Both the position numbers and the translations under genes were made by a program. Shown here piece after piece: positions 1 through 10,845 of a DNA stretch of 64,000 nt. Source of the DNA: Gambelia wislizenii. Its lineage: Eukaryota > Chordata > Lepidosauria > Squamata > Crotaphytidae. Within the stretch, counting starts at the first letter, position 1. Each line of letters opens with the position of its first letter. Under the pieces are notes generated by a model. The model did no database searches. It saw nothing but the letters and a program-made list of their open reading frames with translations, and was not told the origin of the DNA. The stretch spans positions 1,877,501 through 1,941,500 of the forward strand of contig JAUMIR010000015.1 in assembly GCA_030847615.1 (NCBI GenBank). Direction: 5' to 3'.

Positions 1-451
1 GCCGTGAAAGCCTTCGACTTCACATGGGGAAATGGATTGTTGGCCAGGGATAGTCTATCTGGAATGACTTATTTAGGGGCTCACATCTCCCTTTGGCCAT
101 GAGGGATGTCTGGACCCCATCAGCAAAGGGGGCTTCTCTGCTGAGTACCACCCGCTTCATCCATTTACCACCCATAAAGCGGACGCTGTAGCACTTAAGA
201 TGGGTCAGAGTTTGGCACCCAAGGAAGCCATAGGAAGGCCTGGAACCCACACTTCAGGATTGTCCCAGGCCCTGAGGTGTCCAGGCCAAAACCGGAGACC
301 TCAGGACAATGGCCCCTGCAGACGCCAATAAACATTATGAATTAAGTACCAACCATAGTTGTGGCTCTGTTAAGAGAATTAAGAGATAAATCTTAGGTAA
401 AGGAGCCATTCCCAAATCAAGTGAACTCAGGGGATTATTCCTTCTCACTTA

Positions 452-1062
452 GGTCTTGTCTACACAGACAAAAAAAAAAGCCCATATTCATCCTGCATTT
501 GCGGCACAGTTGACCCACAACGTTTTCAACAATGCACATTTTCACTGGGGTTTCTGCAGAAAATTGCAAATCTGTAAGATCTGCAGTTTGTTCGACATTT
601 GGGAGGAAAAACCCAGATTTTTGGCTGTATGGTGGCAGAGGTTGGCTTTGGAGCAAAGTCAGGGCAGGACTTCCAGCAGACGGGACTCCGTTCTGGTGCT
701 TTTTAATTTTTTAAAAAAATTTGATTGTGTGCATATTTGGATAAGCATAATTCCACTTATCCAGAAATAAAGTATTCTGGGATCACATATATTCACTTAT
801 TCACATGCACAAGTGAGCAGAAAAACAGCAACAACAATCCAGATCAGCTCCGGCAGTGTGGTTGGAAACAGTACGAAATATAGGACATGTGATCAGCGTT
901 GGACCTCCCTTTTACTCCAACGCAGATTACCGTGGGGCGGGATACTCAGATCTACAATCGGACAAGCCTGGTGCATGTGGTGTTTAGGGAGCCACTGTAG
1001 GTTGAAGAAATCTGCCACGGCTACAAGGTAGGTGCGTAGTTTTCCACCAGTATAGACAAGCC
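452..1062 (+). mobile_element. Non-autonomous DNA transposon (hAT-like MITE), family A
   Basis: The ends CTTGTCTA (left) and TAGACAAG (right) are inverted repeats. The interior matches, in opposite orientation, the copy at 28925-29460 (shared stretches around GTGATCAGCGTTGGAC). No coding capacity. Confidence 0.6.
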
Positions 1063-1300
1063 CTCCGTTAGAGAGACAGGATAAGGAACACTGACTCTAG
1101 CCTCCTTGCTTCTAGCCAGAAGGTGGATGAAGAGCAGAGCAGAGGGTGAGCCCTGGCCTTACAACACCTGGGAGGGAAGGAAGGCACTAACTAAATAAAT
1201 ACTGTATATAGACACCCTATAAAGACTTTGCAAGTTGCAACAACAAAGCAATTAAGCCTTGTAACATTATTGCAAGCTGCTCGTCTTCTATTTGCTCTGG
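1063..1300 (-). repeat. Unclassified dispersed repeat, copy 1
   Basis: Shares the segments CTTCTAGCCAGAAGGTGGAT and AAAGACTTTGCAAG with copies at 5870-6015, 19100-19680 and 25830-26097. No terminal repeats were recognised. Confidence 0.5.
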
Positions 1301-1483
1301 AAATTTGCATCCAACTCTTTGCTCCTGCCCGGAGCTGAGCTCCCCCACCCCAAAGGGGAGAATTTGCACCCTCTTCTCCTGCCTGGAGATGACCCGTGAA
1401 AACTGGAAACTCCGGGCCAGGCCCTGAGATCTGGCAACACTGACGGGACTTAAACCCAGTTCCAGAACGGAGCACCAACATAC

Positions 1484-1618
1484 CAGCGTCTCCTGGAACT
1501 CCTGACAGTCGTCGATGTCATCCACCTTGTAGGCCGCCGACTGGTTGAGGTAGTAGTAATAATCCGGGGTGGTGATGCCCAGGTTTTCCCTCTGTTCCGG
1601 GCTGGCTCCTTCCAGCAG
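1484..1618 (-). CDS. Myosin exon 8 (residues 213-257), last exon in window
   Basis: The exon is 135 nt (45 codons), phase 0/0, with a CTAG acceptor and a GTATGT donor. It encodes [15 protein letters not shown] through [12 protein letters not shown] to [10 protein letters not shown]. The Tyr run and the following KVDDIDD are typical of the MYO1E/F group. The next exon should continue with a residue run near switch II but is not found in bases 1-1483, so it lies outside the window. Confidence 0.95.
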
Positions 1619-1819
1619 CTAGGTGGTGAGGTTGGGGCCGGGAGAGGGTCAGAAAATTCAACAACGATCACATATACCATAATTTACAGACTGCGTTCCA
1701 AGATTTCTAAAGATGTTTACATCCATTATCTTTACAACAACCTTAGCAGGTAGGATGATAGCATTTTTATGTGTCTACAGAAGACCTTAGAAAATAGGAT
1801 TCAGAAGACAAAATAAATA

Positions 1820-2191
1820 CAATAGGACCCCTGTATCCACTGATTCATTATCAACTGATTCAGTTATCTGCAGGACACAAAACAGCACACCTACCATAGA
1901 GTCTTCCTAGAAAATGGCTAGAGAGTTATCCTCTCTAGACACTTTCTAATGGCTAACTTTTTGGTCGAGGCAGCAAACTTATGGCTTATCTTGCCTAAAA
2001 ACAATCTTTGAAATCCGACTGTTAAATGTATATGTTGTACTATGCCTAATAAAGGTTGACGGACTGACACTTTCTAAGTGATCCAAGGCAAAACTGTATG
2101 GTATTTTCAATGGTGTTCGCTGTTATCCGCAGTTTTTGGTATCCACGGAACCTCCCAGAACTAATCCCCAGCAGATAAAGAGGTCTTACTG
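1820..2191 (+). mobile_element. Pogo/Tigger-like MITE, GTAGGACCCC type, with nested insertion
   Basis: The element starts CAATAGGACCCC and ends GGTCTTACTG, and is flanked by TA on both sides (1818-1819, 2192-2193). It is split by a 116-bp retroinsertion at 1950-2065. Confidence 0.7.
1950..2065 (+). mobile_element. Short retroinsertion with 12-bp target duplication
   Basis: The perfect direct repeat GACACTTTCTAA flanks the insert (1938-1949 and 2066-2077). The insert ends in CCTAATAAAGGTTGACGGACT, which looks like the 3' end of a LINE or SINE using AATAAAGG. It interrupts a MITE. Confidence 0.75.
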
Positions 2192-2377
2192 TACTGAAAA
2201 GAATCTTTATCGGCCCCGATTGCATTCTGCAGAGAGGTGGAATAATAACAATCTCTCTCTGGCTTTTCTTCGCAAACGAAGATTCAGGAAGGAGGTCCTT
2301 CGAGCCTGTGCAATGGATTTTTCTGGTGGAGCGCAGCGTGCACAGAACTGGCCTCACCCTTTAAACCAGAGATTCAT

Positions 2378-2531
2378 CTAGTACCCAGCTTGTGGGGGCA
2401 ATTAGCTAACACACATTGGAAACTGTTTAATGCAGGGTAGATGTGTAAATTGCTATTGCTTAAAACAAACTGTAAGCCGCTCTGATAGCCTTGTGGCTGA
2501 AGAGCGGGGTATAAATACCTAAATAAATAAA
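2378..2531 (+). repeat. tRNA-SINE tail (head missing)
   Basis: Carries only the 3' part of the SINE seen full length at 40304-40575, from GTACCCAGCTTGTGGGGGC to GCGGGGTATAAATA. The tRNA-like head is absent. Confidence 0.75.
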
Positions 2532-2849
2532 ACTAAAAATTATTCTATAAAAGAGTAACAAAAATGTATCTGTATCAAAGCAACATCCAGAACAAACACA
2601 GTCAAAAGTATTAAAATGAACAAGAGCAATGAGACAAGCAAATAATACAAAATAGCAAATATACTAGACAGTAAAAAAGTATACCAAACAGTAACAAAAA
2701 AGGTCACACTGAAAAAAGAGAAATGCAGCTAAACTCACGGTAGTAAGAGCTAGGCTTAACAGAGGCTCCACAGCTATTTACACACTATTATTTGCACTGC
2801 GATTAGTTACACGTAAGTAACTCACCATTAGCCCAGAATGGCCTGGCAA

Positions 2850-2955
2850 CCCTCCAGATGTGTGGGGCTACAACCCCTACCATTCTGGACCATGGCCATG
2901 TTGGCTGGGGATGGTGGGAGTTGCAGTCAGACCCATCTGGAGGGTCACTGGGCTT
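2850..2955. repeat. Palindromic hAT-like MITE fragment
   Basis: Arms CCCTCCAGATG and CATCTGGAGGG are inverted repeats about 60-80 bp apart. Confidence 0.5.
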
Positions 2956-2967
2956 CTGGATGGACAC

Positions 2968-3050
2968 GGAATCATAGAATCATAGAATTGTAGAGTTGGA
3001 AGAGACCATGAGGGCCATCTAGTCCAACCCCCTGCCACGCAGGAAATCAC
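2968..3050 (-). repeat. CR1 3' end
   Basis: The minus strand carries the CR1 3' terminus: GTTGGACTAGATGGCC followed by the ATTCTATG microsatellite tail. Confidence 0.85.
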
Positions 3051-3168
3051 GGAAGACGCGGTTCTTTGCTCCAAGGAGTGGCGAAGGGGCGCCTATGCTT
3101 GAGTCCCCCTTCCGGGGAAGTCCGGCCAGTCCACTCTCTCTTGCCCACCAACGTTTCCATGGACTCAC

Positions 3169-3300
3169 CTGATAGTAGATATGAAAGTTCCTCTCGCCAG
3201 TATTCTGGCTCACCACCCGGGATTTCTCCAGCAGGAAGTTGGAGATCTTGCCGCCGTCGGGTTCCCCGCCTCGGCTGAACTGGATCTCAAAATATTTGCC
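3169..3300 (-). CDS. Myosin exon 7 (residues 169-212)
   Basis: The exon is 132 nt (44 codons), phase 0/0, with a CCAG acceptor and a GTGAGT donor. It encodes [20 protein letters not shown] through [10 protein letters not shown] and on to ERNFHIYYQ. These are the strongly conserved strands and helix after switch I. The mixed [14 protein letters not shown] ending combines MYO1E-like (GER) and MYO1F-like (NFHIYYQ) residues, one of the reasons the paralog call is left open. Confidence 0.95.
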
Positions 3301-3443
3301 CTGGTTGCACAGATCGAAAGAGATCAGAGGCAAGAAATGCTGCGTCAGGTCCATTGAAGTCAAATATTTACAGACACACAGATTACCCCCTGTTTGCGCA
3401 GGATTCGTACCCTTACCTGCAGTCTCTCTAGCCATCTGGAGGA

Positions 3444-3640
3444 CCATAGAGTCATGCTGGAGGCATCAGGAGGTCCTCCAAAAAGTCATGCCAGATGCCT
3501 AGAGAGGCATCCTCTCTACGCATATTCTAGGTCCTCCAGTGTGATTCTATGGCGGTCCGCTGGTATACGCAGTTTGGCGTATCTGTGGTAAACCTGGGAA
3601 CGTATCCCGTGAGTAAATAGGGAGCGACCTATTCTTCAAT
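3444..3640 (+). repeat. MITE fragment, CTCTCTAGG-containing family
   Basis: Resembles the copies at 9590-9862, 57471-57731 and 63712-63953 (GTCCTCCAGTGTGATTCTAT and a closing GGGAGCGACCTATT). It is truncated on the left. Confidence 0.5.
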
Positions 3641-3773
3641 TAACAAGCCTTCTGGTTTGCAGAAAGGCTTTTAAAAGCTGGCCAGTCCCCCCTTTTTGTT
3701 TCCTCATCCTCTGTCTAGCTGGAAGCTTTTTTAGCGGCATGGATGCTGAGCAGATGGCGACGGAGGACGACAG

Positions 3774-4204
3774 TAGTCCAACACATTGGAAGGGCACTGG
3801 GTTGGAAGAGGCTATGCTAGCTGTGTGGATAGTGGGACCTGTAGTCCAACACATTGGAAGGGCACTGGGTTGGAAGAGGCTATGCTAGCTGTGTGGATAG
3901 TGGGACCTGTAGTCCAACACATTGGAAGGGCACTGGGTTGGAAGAGGCTATGCTAGCTGTGTGGATAGTGGGACCTCTAGTCCAACACATTGTAAGGGCA
4001 CTGGGTTGGAAGAGGCTATGCTAGCTGTGTGGATAGTGGGACCTGTAGTCCAATATACTGGAAGGGCTCCAGCTTCTAGAAGGCTATACTGGCGGTGGGG
4101 GTTCTGGGATCTGTAGTCCAAGACGTCAAAAGAGCACTGGGTTGGAGGAGATGACTCTGGTTGTGGGGATTGTGGGGACTGTAATCCAACACACTGGAAG
4201 ACTA
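3774..4204 (+). repeat. 68-bp minisatellite, about 6.3 copies
   Basis: TAGTCCAACACATTGG recurs at 3774, 3842, 3910 and 3978, with degenerate copies starting at 4046, 4114 and 4182, always exactly 68 bp apart. The first four units are nearly identical; the last ones are degenerate. The array ends about 15 nt from the myosin exon 6 donor. Confidence 0.95.
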
Positions 4205-4220
4205 CTTTGTGGGCACTCAC

Positions 4221-4310
4221 AAATCGGCTGGAGTTGTTGTTCCGCACGGTCTTGGCGTTCCCGAAGGCCTCCAAGAGCGGGTTGGACTTCAGGATGATGT
4301 CTTTCACGTG
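4221..4310 (-). CDS. Myosin exon 6 with switch I (residues 139-168)
   Basis: The exon is 90 nt (30 codons), phase 0/0, with a CCCAG acceptor and a GTGAGT donor. It encodes [20 protein letters not shown] followed by [10 protein letters not shown]. The NNNSSRF switch I motif that senses ATP gamma-phosphate is complete, and the following Gly is supplied by exon 7. The splice donor sits only about 15 nt from the end of a 68-bp minisatellite (3774-4204), so intron 6 is largely tandem repeat on its exon-6 side. Confidence 0.96.
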
Positions 4311-4393
4311 CTGGGTGGGAAAGAAACAGCCGGAGGTTACTTACGCTCCGGAAAGGCCGTCCGTTCCTTCTTCCTTAATTGCCTTCTGACCAG

Positions 4394-5039
<646 letters not shown>

Positions 5040-5454
5040 TCATAATCAGCCAAAAGAGGATTTGAGGTGGCCCCAAATTTACCATCGGGATGGAAACTGG
5101 ACCCTCTCGGACCCTTTGAAGAGGTGGCCCCACTGACGGACCGATGGGCTACTTCAGTCCAATGAGCTCAAGGCAACGGATGCGGCTCTCCCTCCAACGT
5201 AATCGCATTCCTCGCGTTGTCCTCCATACAACCCTGTGAGGTAGGCCAGCCCGAGACCCAAGGTCACCTATGGAGAGTTTTGTGGCTCAGGGGTGGGTAT
5301 CTTGAATCCAGATCTCCAACTCCCAATCTGGGACTCTAACCACTATGCCACAGATATCCATCCATCCACCTACCTACCTACCTAATTCATTTGCATCCCA
5401 CCTTGCTTCCAAGTCCCAAGGCAGCTTACAACACATTAACACAAAGTATAGCTA

Positions 5455-5692
5455 AAAAGAGGGCCAGTGTGATATAGTGGTATTTGTGTTGAAGTGGTAG
5501 ACCAAGGTTCGAATCCCTGCTTGGCTATGGAAACTCGCTGGGTGACCTTGGGCAAGCCACACTGTCTCAGCCTCAGAGAGAGGCAAAGGCAAACCCCCTC
5601 TGAACAAATCTTGCCAAGAAAACTCCATGATAGGGTCACCATAAGTTGGAAATAATGGCTTGAGGGCACACAACAACAGCAGCTTAAAAAAA
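5455..5692 (+). repeat. tRNA-derived CORE-like SINE
   Basis: Contains an internal B-box-like GGTTCGAATCC, then the CORE-like GGTGACCTTGGGCAAGCCAC, and the 3' part CACCATAAGTTGGAAATAAT ending in GCACACAACAACAG. Related copies are at 22864-23048 and 60275-60440. Confidence 0.75.
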
Positions 5693-5869
5693 CCAGAAAA
5701 CCAAGATGTTTTCTCAAAAAGTAGTTGAGCAGCTACTGTGTCACAACCACCAAAACTGCACCAGTTTGAAGCACATTTAAAAGTGTCCATGTAGCTTCTT
5801 CTGAGGACCCTTTTCGCCCACGTGGAAGGGAACTTCTGAGCTCTTCCCACCAGGAGAGAAAACACAAAT

Positions 5870-6030
5870 GGGATTCTAGCCAGAAAGTGGATGCAGAGCA
5901 GAGTGGAGGGTGAGTCCTGGTGCCACACCAACTGGGAAGGGAAGAGGAAGCTAGCTAAGTAAATCCATCAATCCCCTAGAAAGTCTTTGCAAGCTGCAGG
6001 AACCAAGCAATTCTACCTGGATCTAAGACG
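5870..6030 (-). repeat. Unclassified dispersed repeat, copy 2
   Basis: Matches 1063-1300 (AGCCAGAAAGTGGATGCAGAG and AAAGTCTTTGCAAGCTGCA). It ends about 75 nt before the donor side of myosin exon 4. Confidence 0.5.
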
Positions 6031-6102
6031 CTCCTGCCTCCTGAAATACGGGAATAATCCCGCCCTCTCTCTCGCACACACACCCTCCCGCTTCCAAATT
6101 AC

Positions 6103-6197
6103 CTGATAATGACGCATTGATTCTCCCCGTCGATCAGCATGTTGCGGTACATGTTGTCTGCTAGCGCATAGATGTGCGGAGGGTTCTCATACTGAGC
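6103..6197 (-). CDS. Myosin exon 4 (residues 78-108 plus 2 nt)
   Basis: The exon is 95 nt, entering in phase 0 and leaving in phase 2, with a CACAG acceptor and a GTAAT donor. It encodes [20 protein letters not shown] through to ENQCVII and the first two bases of the Ser before the P-loop. This is the conserved helix leading into the nucleotide-binding site. A Gly replaces the Cys or Arg found before ENQC in mammalian MYO1F and MYO1E (LIDGENQC here). Confidence 0.95.
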
Positions 6198-6380
6198 CTG
6201 TGGGAGAATATACTGCAGTTTTTGTCGCCATTTTGGCCCACGTCGCCATTTCTCTCCTGTACCCCCCCCTCCCGTTGTCGCCATCCGTGGATAACTGAAT
6301 CCGTGGGTGGCAAATCAGCAGATGTGGGGGGTGCTACTGTCTCTCCTGCAGATATGGGGGGGCAACCTGTATTCATATTC
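6183..6380 (-). repeat. Fragment related to the GC-rich MITE at 9918
   Basis: Shares CGCCATTT blocks and GTGCTACTGT with 9918-10265, in inverse orientation and without clean ends. It abuts myosin exon 4. Confidence 0.4.
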
Positions 6381-6613
6381 AAGGACTTCACATTCAAGAC
6401 TTGAGATTTGGAGTAAAACGCTTGAATACGCCATTGCGGAAAGGTGCTGTGTACCAAAAAAAACAAACCCAAAACACGCCTTTATTCATCTCATTCAGAA
6501 ATGGTCTCTAAAGCTGACCAGAGACGCTGTAGAGCATCCAAAGCACCGTGTTAACTGAGCTTTGGTTTTATCCCCATCTCCCTAAAAATAAAGCAGGATC
6601 TCAGTTCTCATTG

Positions 6614-6616
<3 letters not shown>

Positions 6617-6645
<29 letters not shown>

Positions 6646-6654
6646 CTGTATATA

Positions 6655-6697
<43 letters not shown>

Positions 6698-6755
6698 TAC
6701 ACACACACACATACACACACACATATATATATATATATTTAAAAGGTAAGAGTCC
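6617..6755. repeat. (TA)n/(CA)n compound microsatellite
   Basis: About 140 bp of alternating TA and ACACAC blocks. Confidence 0.97.
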
Positions 6756-6825
6756 AGTTCTCATTCTTCTGGGGAGAAAAAAAATTAGATTTTGGTCCGA
6801 TCCCTATTCCAGTTATTTTATTGTA

Positions 6826-7050
6826 TGTGTGTGTGTGTGTGTGTTTTAATATTTATTAAGTATTTTTTAACTATTTAATTATTTAATTGTATTTTAAAGG
6901 GTGGGTGGGATGGAGGGTTTTATATGAATATTTTAAATGTTGTAAGCTGCCCAATTGCATTTTGTTGAGTGGCGGGATATAAATAATTTTATTATTATAA
7001 TTATTATTGGGAGAGGAAAGTTATTATTATTATTATTATTATTATTATGG
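6826..7050. repeat. (GT)n and (ATT)n tracts with AT-rich sequence
   Basis: (GT)n at about 6826-6844 and (ATT)n at about 6985-7048, separated by AT-rich DNA with a SINE-tail-like GTAAGCTGCCC. Confidence 0.85.
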
Positions 7051-7336
7051 GGAGGAAAGTTAAGAGCCCAGACACTGGTTCTGAAAAGAAGCAAGGTTCT
7101 ATGGTTTTGGAAAAAAACAATATCCCAGTTTTCATTGTGATTTTTTTAAAAAAGTAAGATTCTAGATGTCTGCAGGGAAAGTAATATTCTATTCCTTGAG
7201 TTTCGGAAGATAATAAGATTCTAGACCTCATCATTCTGAAGAGAAAAGGTAAGTGGTTCTGAAAAAAACAAAGCCCCATTCCCAAAAGGTTTATAGTTCT
7301 CATCATTCTGGGAAAATAGGAAGATCAAAATCAAGG

Positions 7337-7765
7337 AATCAGAGTCATAGTTAGAAGGGACTTCCAAGGGCCATCCAGTCCAACCCCCTGTCCTGCAGGA
7401 ATACACAATCAAAGCACAGAATCGTAGAATCATAGAGTTGGAAGGGACCCCCAAGGGCCATCTAGTCCAACACCCTGTCCTGCGGGAATACACTATCAAA
7501 GCACATAATCATAGAGTTGGAAGGGACCCCCAAGGGCCATCTAGTCCAACCCCGTCCTGCAGGAATACACTATCAAAGCACAGAATCATAGAATCATAGA
7601 GTTGGAAGGGACCCCCAAGGGCCATCTAGTCCAACCCCCTGTCCTGCGGGAATACACTATCAAAGCACATAATCATAGAGTTGGAAGGGACCTCCAAGGG
7701 CCATCCAGTCCAACCCCCTATCATGCAGGAATACACAATCAAATCATTCCCGACAGATGGCCATC
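7337..7765 (-). repeat. Tandem array of five CR1 3' tails
   Basis: The segment from ATCATAGAGTTGGAAGGGAC to GGAATACACTATCAAAGCAC repeats five times with a period of about 80-90 bp. All units share one orientation and are highly similar. Confidence 0.9.
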
Positions 7766-7927
7766 CAGCCTGTTTAACAGATGCTAAAATTCTGGCTGAA
7801 AAAGAAAAGCAAGATTCTAGTCTTTTTTGTTTCTTTTGTGCTCTTTCTAAAAGGCTTTCACCCTTTGCCATATCAGCCAGTGGAGGGGTTGGACTAGGTG
7901 ACCAGGAGGGATCCCTCCTCATACTAG

Positions 7928-8579
7928 ACCTGGGGCTTGTCTATAGGAGGCAATAAAATGTGGATTGGTGCGCAGTAATGCCAATTCGCAGCAGTGTCCA
8001 TTTTTCTCCACTTTTTTTTGGTAAGATTGCACGTATGCGAAGCTATCAGTGTTTAATGTTCACACAGGCATGCCTGCGAATCAAGATGGCGTCTGCGAGT
8101 GAATTAATCGCATTTTTATTCTCCCCAAGTTGCCACCGCCAAACAGTATTAAAAAAATAAATAAATCCATGGTGCGGAAGTGCAACCTTCCACTTAAACA
8201 GGGTTTTAAAAAAATCAATTTCATTGCCTCAGTGCATGACCACGACCACGAACATTCAACATGGCAGTTCTGGCCACTTCGTCGCTGGCAAGCTCCACCC
8301 CCTGCGCACATCCGACCAATCAGCAATCCACTTCCGTCTTTGTTGAAAACGCGCTGCAATCTGAATTGGTTGTCCCAACAAACAAGAATGCACATATTTC
8401 ACTTGCAGTTTTTTTTAAACTTCGGGAAAAGCCGCAAAGACTTTTCCTGCGCAGGTTATATTGGTTTTGGCCCCCCTCTTTCCGAATATGGCGAATTGTT
8501 GCGGGATCCCATTTAGACAAAAGGTATTCTCTTAAAAATTCTATGGGGAATATTTTCACCATTTAGACAAGCCCCAGGT
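7928..8579 (+). mobile_element. hAT-like MITE, family B, with 16-bp perfect termini
   Basis: ACCTGGGGCTTGTCTA (7928-7943) is the exact reverse complement of 8564-8579. The interior holds CGGGAAAAGCCGCAAAGAC and CCGAATATGGCG, shared with 12586-13248, 25640-25832 and others. No coding capacity. Confidence 0.75.
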
Positions 8580-8984
8580 TGTCATAAGAGGAGGATGTTT
8601 TGCCCCCAACGGCCACTAGGTAGCAGCATCAGAACAGGACAGATCTCAAGGTGGGCGGAAAAGCGTAAAGGTAACCAGCGCCACTTCTGATTGGCTGGCC
8701 CTGGGATCGAGTTGCAAAACCTTTGCTCCCTTGACTCACAACTCAGTCAGCCGAGGGAAGGGCAGGCGTTCCCAGGCTGAGTTTCTGAGCAAGAGAGGAG
8801 CACAGCTTGGAAAAGTTTTAAATTTTTTGGACCACAGCTCCCATAATCCCCAAGCAACTCAAGGGATGCTGGAAGTTGCAGTCTGAAAAAGAGAATCTTT
8901 CCCAAGGCCTTCCCAACACTCCAACCCCAATTTTAACCCAATTCTGGAAAAAAATTTGGAATTTTTTATTGGAATAAGACCATT

Positions 8985-9130
8985 CTACCGAAAAATACAC
9001 CGGACCGCAAAAGGCCGTAACAATAACGCAAAAACAATAATAATCGTTTTCCTCTTTTCTTACTAATACAAAAATAAAACTATCTATCCTAACACTAATA
9101 TATTTTTCCTCTTAATCTAATTCTTAACCC
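8985..9130 (+). repeat. Unclassified dispersed repeat (empty-site copy)
   Basis: Contains ATTGGAATAAGACCATTCTA and AAACTATCTATCCTAACACT, shared with 21340-22200. Here it lacks the MITE present in the other copy. Confidence 0.6.
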
Positions 9131-9577
9131 AATTCTGGGGTCCTTTCTTTGCCAGCATTCTGCTAAAAGCAGTGTGACAAGTAGCAATCCAACAGGTGAA
9201 GCCTCTCCACCCATCTTTGCTTTCTCATTTTGGGGGAATTTCTGACCGTCAGATCAAAAAGATCTGAGGCACTAGGTCCAAAAAAAGACGCCTCTGAGGT
9301 CTTGAGAAACACGCTCGAATTTGAGAGCAGAAAATGGCAATAATCTAATTTAGTATCAGGAGTTTTACAGATAATATGAAACAATTCCTATAGCATAACT
9401 CATGATATTATAAGTCTTTTCTGAATCTTCGTTTGTGAAGAAAAGCAAGAGAGAGAGAGAGAGAGATCAGTGACTATAATAGTTAGTAATATTATCACTA
9501 ATAATAGTGTATTAATGAATATAATTACTAATAGTAACACAACAAATAATATTATATTAATGGGTATAATATTATAG

Positions 9578-9865
9578 GTCCCCCCCCATATGCGCGGGAG
9601 CAGTATTCACAGTTTCAATGATCCATCATCTGACAAACAGGGTCACTCTAGGCATTTCTTAGGTCCTCCAGAACGACTCTACGGTAATTTCTGCCAGAAG
9701 TTACCATAGAGTCACACTGGATATGCCTAGAGAGGTGGCCTCTCTAGGAATTCCCTAGGTCCTCCAACACGATTCTATAGGGTTTGCCATTACCCACAGT
9801 TAGAAGTATTTACGGTAAGTCTGGGAACATATCCCATCCCCCACATACAGGGGAGCAACCTGAAT
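9578..9865 (+). repeat. MITE, CTCTCTAGG-containing family
   Basis: Starts near ATAGGTCCCCCC and ends GGGGAGCAACCTGAAT. The interior has two GTCCTCCA blocks. Related to 57471-57731. Confidence 0.5.
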
Positions 9866-9917
9866 ATTAATGAATTACTAAGAAATATAAGAACTAATAC
9901 TATTACCAATAATATTA

Positions 9918-10265
9918 CAGTAGCACCTCTGCATCTACTGATTCGCAACCCGCGGATTCAATTATCTGTGGATGGCGACAACGGAGGGGGGTGGATGGGG
10001 GGGAGGAGAGAAATGGCGACGCGGGCCAAAATGGCAACGTGGGGGCTAAGGGAGAGGAGGAAACGTCTCCCTCCCGCCTTCCTTTGCCCCAGGGATCGCT
10101 CTCGGGGTTCGCTCCCGCAGACGAAATGGCGATGCAGGGGTGAAGGGAGCAATCTTCCCCCCTTTCCCCGGGTGGTCCCCGGGGTGCCGTTCGCTATTAT
10201 CCGTGGAATTCACCATCCGCGGGAGGACCCGGAACCAATCCCCTGTGGATGAGGCGGTGCTACTG
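9918..10265 (+). mobile_element. Pogo-like MITE with GC-rich interior, TA target
   Basis: CAGTAGCACC at the left and GGTGCTACTG at the right are inverted repeats flanked by TA. The interior is GC-rich with several CpGs, unlike the AT-rich intron around it. Confidence 0.8.
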
Positions 10266-10334
10266 TACTACTAATAATGATATAATAACTAACTATAAGA
10301 CAATAATAGACAATAAAATTAAAAAAACACTGTA

Positions 10335-10564
10335 CAGTTGTCCCTCCGTATCCACGGATTTGGTATCCACGGATTTGAGTATTCACAGCTTGAAAATATT
10401 CTTTAAAAAACAATAATCCAAAAAGCAAACCTCGATTTTGCCGTCTTATATAAGGGACACTATTTTGCTATGCCATTGCATATCATGGGACTTGAGTATT
10501 CACGGATTTTGGTATCCACAGGGGGTCCTGGAACCAAAGCCCAGCGGATAGGAAGAGACAACTG
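10335..10564 (+). mobile_element. Pogo/Tigger-like MITE, CAGTTGTCCC type
   Basis: CAGTTGTCCCTCCGTATCC at the left, GAGACAACTG at the right, TA on both sides, 230 bp. Typical inner box GCAAACCTCGATTTTGCC. Confidence 0.9.
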
Positions 10565-10845
10565 TAATTCAATATTAGGCGCTTTAAAATAATAACTGTA
10601 ATTAGTGTAAGAGAATAACTACTGTATAAGATTCCACAGGAGTTGGAAAATCATTTTCTTCAGATTGAAAAACCACTCTGCATATGTTCAGGAGCTGCCT
10701 GAATTCTTTGGGGGATTTTTGGTATGGGGAGGATTTGTTTTCCTTAAGGGGAAAGGAACTCTGCACATGCTCAGGAGACACGTTGCCTCAGAAGCCAACT
10801 TCCCTGCAAGACGAAATAAGGCACATCGCTGGCGCGGCCACTCAC

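Noticed and set aside
7337..7765. CRISPR-like regular repeats
   Set aside because: The repeats are CR1 tails without unique spacers, in an animal genome.
9578..9865. Possible viral LTR
   Set aside because: No TG...CA ends, primer-binding site or flanking internal region; the boxes match the MITE family at 57471 and 63712.
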